DNA of 64,000 bases from contig MNCI01001919.1 in assembly GCA_015680685.1 (NCBI GenBank), forward strand, positions 1,036,726-1,100,725, written 5' to 3'. Position numbers and translations under genes: made by a program. Below, piece by piece: positions 57,640 to 64,000 of this stretch. The notes beneath the pieces were generated by a model. It did not search any database and was not told where the DNA came from. It worked only from the letters and a program-made list of their open reading frames with translations. Each line of letters opens with the position of its first letter. Positions within the stretch are counted from its first letter, which is position 1. The stretch comes from Gnetum montanum (lineage: Eukaryota; Streptophyta; Gnetopsida; Gnetales; Gnetaceae).

Positions 57640-58940
57640 TTAGATGCTAAAAAGAAACAACAGTTTCTTCATCGAGCCAAATATTTCATGGAAATCAATG
57701 GACACCTTTATAAGGTATGTCTTGAAGGCTTGGTCCGATGATGTGTTCCCGATGTAGATCAATTACGAGTTCTCTAAGATGCTCATGAGGGTCCTTATGG
57801 GGGTTATTACATTGGGAGACAAACAACCATTAAAATCTTGCTTGTAGGATATTATTGGCCTACATTGTTCTAGGATGCTCATCATTTCATCCAATCTTGT
57901 GAGCGCTGCCAATGTGATGGGGAATGACTGCTAGGATGGAGGGTCCACAACAATGGATTCAACCTTTAGAACCCTTCAACATATGGGGAATTGATTTTAT
58001 GGGGCCTATTACACAAATGTCCAAAGGAAAAGCCTACATTGTTGTTGCCATTGACTATTTCACAAAATGGGAAGAAGCAGCCACTATTATAGATTGTACA
58101 TTATCTACCACTACACGATTTGTTCAACAATAAATTGTTAACAGGTTTGGTGTGCCTTGTGCATTTATTTTGGATAATGGTACACATTTTATGGGTGCGA
58201 CTTTTTGAAAGTTGATGCAATGCTTAGGAGTTAAACACAAATTAACTATACCATACAATCCTTAAGAGAATGGTCAAGTCGAAGTAACCAATAGGGAGAT
58301 TACAAAAATATTGACAAGAACCATTAGCAAGTATAGGTGAGACTGGAGCACCAAAATGAATGATGCTCTTTGTGCATACTGCTCCATATGGAAAATCCCT
58401 ATAGGCTACTCTCCCTATGAGTTAGTGTATGGAAAACTCCCAATGCTTCCTATTCAAGCAGAACTTTGTACATTATCTATGTCATGTGATCTTAGCCTTG
58501 ACCTTAATCTAGCACAAAAAGAATGGTTAATGAACCTTAACTTGCTAGATGAGAACCGATTAGTCACTCTGTCATCTAATAAATTGCATAAGGCCTTTAA
58601 TAAATGATTTCATGACCTGAAAATTAGGAAAGTTAAGTACCAACCAGGAGATAAGGTCTTTTATTGAAACCCCACACATGTGCCATAATGCACTAAATTT
58701 CAAATGTTGTGGAAAGGACCTTATATTATTCATGCAACTTTTCCTTCAGGGGCCATGATGATTTACAAACCTGAGAGCCCGACTAAGAAATTGTTGGTCA
58801 ACATCCAACAAACCAAACCTTTCCATGAGCCTAGAATAGCCAATACCAATATTACCTCTATTGGTGGACAACTCTGCTCACTATTTTGGATATCCTCCTT
58901 CCAACTCAATCGTGGGAGAGATGGCCACCAATGCTAACCA
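57640..58940 (+). pseudogene. pol: Integrase of element E
   Basis: Finger: HEGPYGGYYIGR, CERCQCDG. Core: IWGIDFMGPITQMSKGKAYI, LDNGTHFMGA and ENGQVEVTNREI, which keep the D,D,E residues. C-terminal: LPMLPIQAELCTLSMSCDLS, GDKVFY, LWKGPYIIHATFPSGAM, VNIQQTKPFHEPRIA. About ten stops. No chromodomain or extra ORF follows. Confidence 0.9.
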
Positions 58941-60803
58941 TTCTAAGCCCTCAATTCTTTTTGTATTTTTGTTTTACACATATTTTCAATTTTAGTTATT
59001 TTTTTACACCATTTTTCACATTTTTACTATTTCTTTGTTTGATTTACTTTCATTCGTTATATAATAAGTGCTCATGATGGTGGGTTGGACTATAATAATG
59101 TTGATTGCTAATGTTTGATTTTTACCTTTGATTTTTAATGTTGATACTAAGATATGGTTCTTTTGATAAAACAGGCAATGAGTCCACATCATCCATTCAT
59201 CCATTCAATGTTGTGGTCTCCTTTGGCTTTGGAACTATCTTGTCCCTTTTTCTAAATAAACTTATTAATGAATTGGTGACTTGGTATTCTTCAAACCAAG
59301 GAACGATTCAATGGTTGAAAAGGGTGTGATCTCAAGGGGATTCAACACATTTATGCTAGCTATTCTCTTGGGTACTTGGATGCTTTTCATGGGTTTTCTG
59401 CCATTCTTCTATTGACCAAAGATCAAGAAGTTGAATGAATCTAAATAAGTCTTTGCATAGTGTGGTTCTCATGCAAAAAAAAAAAAAAAAATAAATAGAA
59501 ATAAAAAAACTAGTGGGAATTCAAAGCACACCCCTTAGACATAATAAAGAAACATGGGCTGCAAACACTAGTTATGGCATTGGAAAGACATGTTACCCAT
59601 GCCTGAAGGTTCCCTCTACCTAAAGCCCTTTCTTACTTCCTGCTTTCCTATCTTTCTCTCCTTGGAATGGTGGTGACTCAATGGATGCATTCTTGTTGCT
59701 TCATGAGTATGGGTTGGTCAAATGTATTGAAGCGAGGCCACTAGATGTGGTTGGTGAGTCCAGACTTGGAATGAATTTTATTCAGTCACCTTAATCACAT
59801 AATACACAAGGGACTTTACACAATCTTGCTCTTGGGATTCCATTCCATATTCCACCTCATTGCCAATTTTATGATTAGTCTATGTCTTGGTTGATGCATT
59901 GTTAGTCTTTAGTAAACTCTTGTGGGTAAGTTCTTAACCTTTGTTTCCATATGTCATTCCAAGAGCCTATGGACTCTTTGGTTTGTGGGTTTGTTAGGGC
60001 ATAAAAGGCATGAGCCTGCTTTGGGGAGGACCCATTAGCATTCCTTTTTGGTGTAATTGTTAAATTCTTTCCCTTAAACATTCTTTGCAATCAACCATTT
60101 CTTGTTTCATCCCCATCCATGACATCCATTTTAGTGGCTTCACTATTGTTATTTCCCTCATCTTCATTGTTCCTATAGTTTTTCCACCCTATCACTACTG
60201 GAGGTTCACTCTTAGTCATGGGGCCCCTATCACAAATTTTTCCATTTAATCACCTATCTCATCCCTACACCTTGGGTAGTTATCAGTTAAAAAACTCTAA
60301 CCCAGTATCTGCCATACCCATAACCTAGCTAATGCACTTATATCAAGGTAAGTTATCAACTGCATTATGGCTTATCTATCCTTGTTAATTTGTGACTGTG
60401 TTGTGTGTATAGATGGTGATTACATGAACAATGGATTGGGATAGGAGGAAGCACTTGGAATGGACTAGAGTTGGAGCATTTATGCAATGAAAAATTTTGG
60501 TCATGTGGCTATGGATGAACAACAGAGTGCACATTTCTGACATTAGTAGCAACGTGTCTCATTTTCTTTCCTCTCTCTCTTTCTCTTCAAGCTATTGGAT
60601 GAGGGTATGGATGTCATCTATGCACAGTGTTCACCAAAAAGGGCATGAACACCAATGTTGTAATATGTTTGTTAATCTGTTCACTGGGCACTTTGCGTCT
60701 ATTATTCCTTGTCACTATCAGTTCTCATTCAGTGAATAATCCCATACCTTCCCAATATTTTGTAAGGAACTTGAGGATGTATTTTCATTCAGTCGTGGGG
60801 GTA
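58941..60803 (+). other. Post-integrase spacer of element E with polypurine tract
   Basis: Non-coding, 1.9 kb. Contains TTTTTACACCATTTTTCACA repeats, a 17-A run at 59475 and CTGCTTTGGGGAGGACCCAT near 60016, which is shared with G near 4612. It ends in GTCGTGGGGGTA before the LTR. F and G have an extra ORF in this interval; no trace of it is found in E. Confidence 0.75.
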
Positions 60804-61625
60804 TGATGAACCACGATATCGGGGTCGTGATATCAGATCCTTCCAAGCGATATCGAACATCCAATATTGGGGCCTGTCTTGTTGCCTATAAATAAGAGGT
60901 AGGAACACTTGGTTTGGCAATAGTTGGTTAATTTAGTCTTAGTCCCTTACCTAAACTCTTTTCTTTTTTCCTTCTCAGAGTTAGAATTATTTATAAGTAC
61001 CCGTAGTAGGAGTCATAAAGCGAATGGATCATTATTCAAGCATTGTGTACTTGAGCACACCTTATGGCTGAAAATAAAAATGAACTTTGTGATAAACCTT
61101 ACAATATTCAGAATTGCTTATTTAATGTTATTTATAGTTATTTAATGCTTTCCTTAGTTAATTAATGTTCTCTCTCTCTCTCCTTATTAACTCCCTCAAG
61201 TAAGAACACTCAATACCACCACTTCAAGCATGCGTGGAATACTTGGTAACCCAGTAACGATTACTATTTGGTAATCCCAGTAGTGTTGCACTAGTTCAGG
61301 ATGTGTACGACAACTGGGAATGGATGCTGGTGTTAGGACTAGTTAGAGCATAGTTGATTAGTTAAATTAAATTGGTTACTTAATTAGTTCACTTCTCCCT
61401 TTTTAGCACTGGGACATAAAACATAAAAATATATAAAAGTCATATAACTTAAGTTTGCTTAACCATACAATTGTGCTATACAAGTAAGCTTGGGAAGACA
61501 ATGATTGACTAACTTGTCTGGGTTTTGCAAAGGTGCATAAGCCCTTAGTCCTTGGAATTCGACCAGATCATGCGTGTACACTCGTATTTGTATGGTTGAG
61601 TGTAGGGATACCTCACTGCTCATCA
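60804..61625 (+). repeat. 3' LTR of element E
   Basis: 822 bp, TGATGAACC to CTCATCA, followed by TCTAC. U3 holds ACGATATCGGGG, CGTGATATCAGA, GCGATATCGAAC and CCAATATTGGGG at 60810-60872, the same palindrome as in G. TATAAATA is at 60887-60894; an AAAATAAAAATG signal is near 61073. Confidence 0.93.
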
Positions 61626-61630
61626 TCTAC

Positions 61631-62069
61631 CTTAGTAGAAACTCTTGGAAGGGATGAGGCAGACCCTAGAGTAAGGAGGAACCTAAGGCCAAGGACTTCT
61701 ATCAAATCAAGAAGATAAGAACTAAGGGACCATAATAGAAGAGCTAGTTGGCATCATTCTTAGAGTCTTCCATCCTCTTCATCACACTCGTTAATAGATT
61801 ATAAAAAGGTAGAACATAGGCATGAAGATAGGGATTCACATAGAGATCAAGAGCAAGCACTTGCTAGGGAGAAAAGGAGAGATAATAATAGATATTAGGA
61901 AAGAAGAAGACATCATGATGTAGATGAAAGTGAAAAAGAAAAAATAAAGAGAAAGGAAGCATAGAAATTTGAGAAGAGATGAAGAAAAGCATTTAAGGGG
62001 CCATCACTACTATAATTGATATGAAAAACCTAATTATTACAATGAATCCCTATTGGCTACAAGAGGCAT
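61631..62069 (+). pseudogene. gag: gag fragment of element H, second part
   Basis: Directly after the E duplication, an Arg/Glu/His-rich reading frame (RDEADPRVRRNLRPRTS, HRHEDRDSHRDQEQALAREK, ESEKEKIKRKEA) resembles the charged middle of Athila gag. It is cut at 62069 by element C. Stops are present. Confidence 0.6.
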
Positions 62070-62214
62070 TGAAACACCACAAAATTTCGAGCTTGGTACT
62101 TCTCCAGCAAGAAGCAGGTCCCTGGGACCCACGGACGACCACGGCCACATTTGGTGTCACACATTGCAACTTTGGGGATCAAAATGCTTAAGTTTCACTA
62201 AGTATGCAGTACCA

Positions 62215-62610
62215 GTGTATACGCCCGGCGTCTATGCCCGACATCCACAACGTATACGCCCGACATCCCCGGCGTATACACCCAGCGTAGACATCCAACT
62301 TACATGCCCGGCGTGCACACTTCACATGTACGCTCGGTAGGTATGGAAAATGTTTACGTCCAGCATGGAATCTCCAAAGACAGAATGAAAACAGCGCCGA
62401 AGAGCAAGGATTGAAGCAAGTCGGCAACCATCAGTGTATACGCCTGGCGTATACACCTAGCCATTGTCGGCGTATACGCTCAGCATATACGCCCAGCCAT
62501 TGTCGGCGTATACGCTCAGCGTATACACCCAGCACATCTAGCGTATACGCCCAGAGTCTACACCCACCTAATACAGTGTATACGCTCAGCGTATACGCTT
62601 AGCAGATGTA
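62215..62610 (+). repeat. GCGTATACGC palindrome array in the U3 of C
   Basis: Repeated GGCGTATACGCTCAGCGTATACGCCCAGC and variants with an inserted CATTGTC. Array copies end about 90 bp upstream of the TATA box. The order and number of units differ from B, showing independent turnover of the array. Confidence 0.9.
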
Positions 62611-62698
62611 ATATGTTGTACACTTGTAAATTTTACGCCCTTTTTGCACCTAGTCAACGTCCACGTGTCGCCCAACCCGAGTCTAGCGTAACAACTGG

Positions 62699-62706
62699 TA
62701 TAAAAA
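62699..62706 (+). promoter_or_regulatory. LTR TATA box of element C
   Basis: TGGTATAAAAACCCAAC, aligned with the TATA box of B. Confidence 0.75.
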
Positions 62707-63270
62707 CCCAACTTTTCCACTTGTACCAGGGTCAACTGGCAAAACCCCAGAGCATACCAGAGAATAATTATGCTGCGCACCAGAGCTAAAAACCATTTTA
62801 CGCTGGATAGTCCTGTATGCTGGGCACACAGTCTCTATGCTGCGCCTACAGTGCGAACCAGCTGAGTCATCCCTGCATCCACTGGGGCTTTTCGTCTGCT
62901 TTGTGTTCTATCACAACTGCGTTAGACCGGTGCATTGTACTTTCATTCTGTAATACCATTGTTTACAGTTTGCGTTAATTTCCTACATTCTATTTATGCT
63001 CATTTATATTTATGCTCTGTTCGCACCTGTTACGCTGTTTACGCTCTCGTTTATGCCTGTTACGCCGTTTACGTATAACCCAATGTATAGCACTTCGGTA
63101 TACGTTCCGGGAAATCCTTGTCTGATCCGCGTGCGGACCACCCAAGGTACTCTACCTTCGTGCATTCCAGCTCATCCTCAGGCAAAGGTAGGATCTTCTG
63201 TGCGTGTTCGGTGATCCCACAATCTCTGTTTCCTTCTAGCTGGAGACTGATGATTTCAGACAGTACAGAA

Positions 63271-63291
63271 ATTGGCACTAGAAGGAGGGCC
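63271..63291 (+). other. Primer-binding site of element C
   Basis: ATTGGCACTAGAAGGAGGGCC shortly after the LTR end. Confidence 0.8.
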
Positions 63292-63317
63292 TCTACCTGA
63301 AACTTACTTGCAAGCTT

Positions 63318-63840
63318 CCCAGCGTTTACGCTGTTGAGCGTTTACGCCGTCGACCACAATCATTCCTGCTAATTTAAACACATTCCAACATTTACGCTAC
63401 TCCATCCTCAAACTGTCCAGCATATACGCTGATCAGTGTTTACACCGTGTCTGTTACAGTTTTCCCTGCAACATCCCCAGCGTTTACGCTGGTAACCATC
63501 CATCACGTTTCACACTGTAGACTTTTCTTATGCCCTACATAAATTTTATGCTGCATATTTTACGCCATAAAATTGTTGACGCTATATCCTTTTACGCTGT
63601 AGATGCTATACGCCAACTTTGTCCCTGCTATTCTTTACGCCCTAAATTTGTTTTACGCTGTATCCTGTTTTTACGCTGTGCCCTGACGTTGTACACGCTG
63701 TCTAGCGTATACGCTGAACCACTTACGTCGTAGACTCATCTACGCCGACCATATATGCTACGTACATATACGCTGTATACGCTGTCATTATACACTGTTA
63801 GCTGAAGCGTATACGTTGTACCTTGCATAGTACATTAATT
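63318..63840 (+). repeat. AGCGTTTACGCTG repeats in the 5' leader of C
   Basis: More than a dozen copies of AGCGTTTACGCTG, AGCGTATACGCTG, TTTTACGCTGTA and TACGCC variants between primer-binding site and gag ATG. The leader is longer than in B and its units are more diverged. Confidence 0.88.
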
Positions 63841-63881
63841 TCACATTTCTAGAACGTGTCGTATATCCTCAACCAATCATC

Positions 63882-64000
63882 ATGAATCCCGTAAACACCA
63901 CTACCGCCACTACTCAAGTCACCAACATTATGGACACCACAGCGGTCCAACAGACTGTCGCACAACACCCAGGAGTACAACCCACAGCGGGGCCCCGCCG
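63882..64000 (+). CDS. gag: gag of element C, N-terminal fragment
   Basis: ATG at 63882 gives MNPVNTTTATTQVTN, then an AGPRR block at the window edge, matching the gag start of B (MNPVNTTAATTQ, GPRRS) codon for codon with substitutions. The 39 complete codons visible contain no stop. Whether the remainder is intact cannot be known. Confidence 0.85.
   Translation, partial: MNPVNTTTATTQVTNIMDTTAVQQTVAQHPGVQPTAGPR

Larger units (their letters stand above)
51787..61625 (+). mobile_element. Element E: complete Athila-like retrotransposon without extra ORF
   Basis: LTRs 51787-52558 and 60804-61625 with duplication TCTAC at 51782-51786 and 61626-61630. Contains primer-binding site, gag, protease, reverse transcriptase with intact FMDD box, one RNase H, integrase, a 1.9-kb non-coding spacer and a polypurine tract. 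No nested insertion inside. All frames carry stops, but the order is complete, so E is the best template for aligning D, F and G. It is inserted in the gag of H. Confidence 0.95.
62070..63267 (+). repeat. 5' LTR of element C
   Basis: 1198 bp, TGAAACACCAC to CAGTACA. U3 contains a GCGTATACGC array (62215-62610), TATAAAAA at 62699-62706, and an ACGCT-rich U5 (62960-63075). Confidence 0.93.
62070..64000 (+). mobile_element. Element C: 5' part of a Tat-like retrotransposon, cut by the right edge
   Basis: 5' LTR 62070-63267, primer-binding site, palindrome-rich leader and the first 40 codons of gag. It belongs to the B family but is a separate, diverged copy. The five bases before it are GGCAT; the matching duplication would be beyond the window. 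Confidence 0.92.

Noticed and set aside
61160-61190. CT-rich microsatellite (also 52100-52115)
   Set aside because: Short TCTCTCTC runs conserved in both E LTRs; ordinary LTR sequence with no separate meaning.

Overview
The window is nuclear DNA from a seed plant, almost certainly one with a large, repeat-rich genome. It is filled edge to edge with nested Ty3/gypsy LTR retrotransposons, and I see no host gene, tRNA, rRNA or CRISPR array. The lineage is read from the proteins. Elements A, B, C and a solo LTR are Tat-like: the gag has a CxYHxxxGHxTxxC-type knuckle, and in B a second, archaeal-type RNase H precedes the integrase. Elements D, E, F, G and the fragment H are Athila-like: one RNase H, an FMDDF-type RT box, TGATGA...TCATCA LTR ends, no chromodomain seen, and in F and G an extra sense ORF before the 3' LTR. 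The species cannot be determined from the sequence.

Layout, left to right: A (minus, 1-4513, leaves the left edge) sits in G (plus, 4514-9287, only the 3' part). G ends inside the 3' LTR of F (minus; LTR pieces 9288-9944 and 37685-37703, body 37704-51295). D (plus, 9945-37684, duplication CCAAC) is inserted in the same F LTR. D is split by B (plus, 11514-29521, duplication CTCAT) in gag and by a solo LTR (32574-33844, duplication GATAT) in the reverse transcriptase. F, E (plus, 51787-61625, duplication TCTAC) and C (plus, 62070 to the right edge) all interrupt an older Athila gag, H. Every coding region carries stops or frameshifts, so nothing here is likely to move autonomously.

The most interesting signal is in the non-coding parts. 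Each LTR family has its own short palindrome clustered just upstream of its TATA box: GCGTATACGC (B, C, solo), GATATCG (G, E), TGCATCGATGCA (F), TCTAATTATTAGA (D) and a GCTACGCTA/TAGCGTAGC pair (A). In the three elements that carry an extra gene in this window (B antisense, F and G sense), the same family-specific palindrome recurs next to the internal start of that extra gene. In F the 12-mer is identical in LTR and internal site. In G the whole arrangement of palindromes plus TATA box is repeated. I infer, without proof, that the extra proteins and the palindromes form a co-evolving protein/DNA-site pair.

The antisense gene of B lies between protease and reverse transcriptase. It can be resolved into seven coding exons whose splice phases agree, plus a possible upstream exon. 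Its N-terminal part resembles an FCP1/NIF-type (HAD) phosphatase that has lost both catalytic aspartate motifs. The rest is a domain of the type seen in the F/G extra ORFs, followed by a coiled coil.
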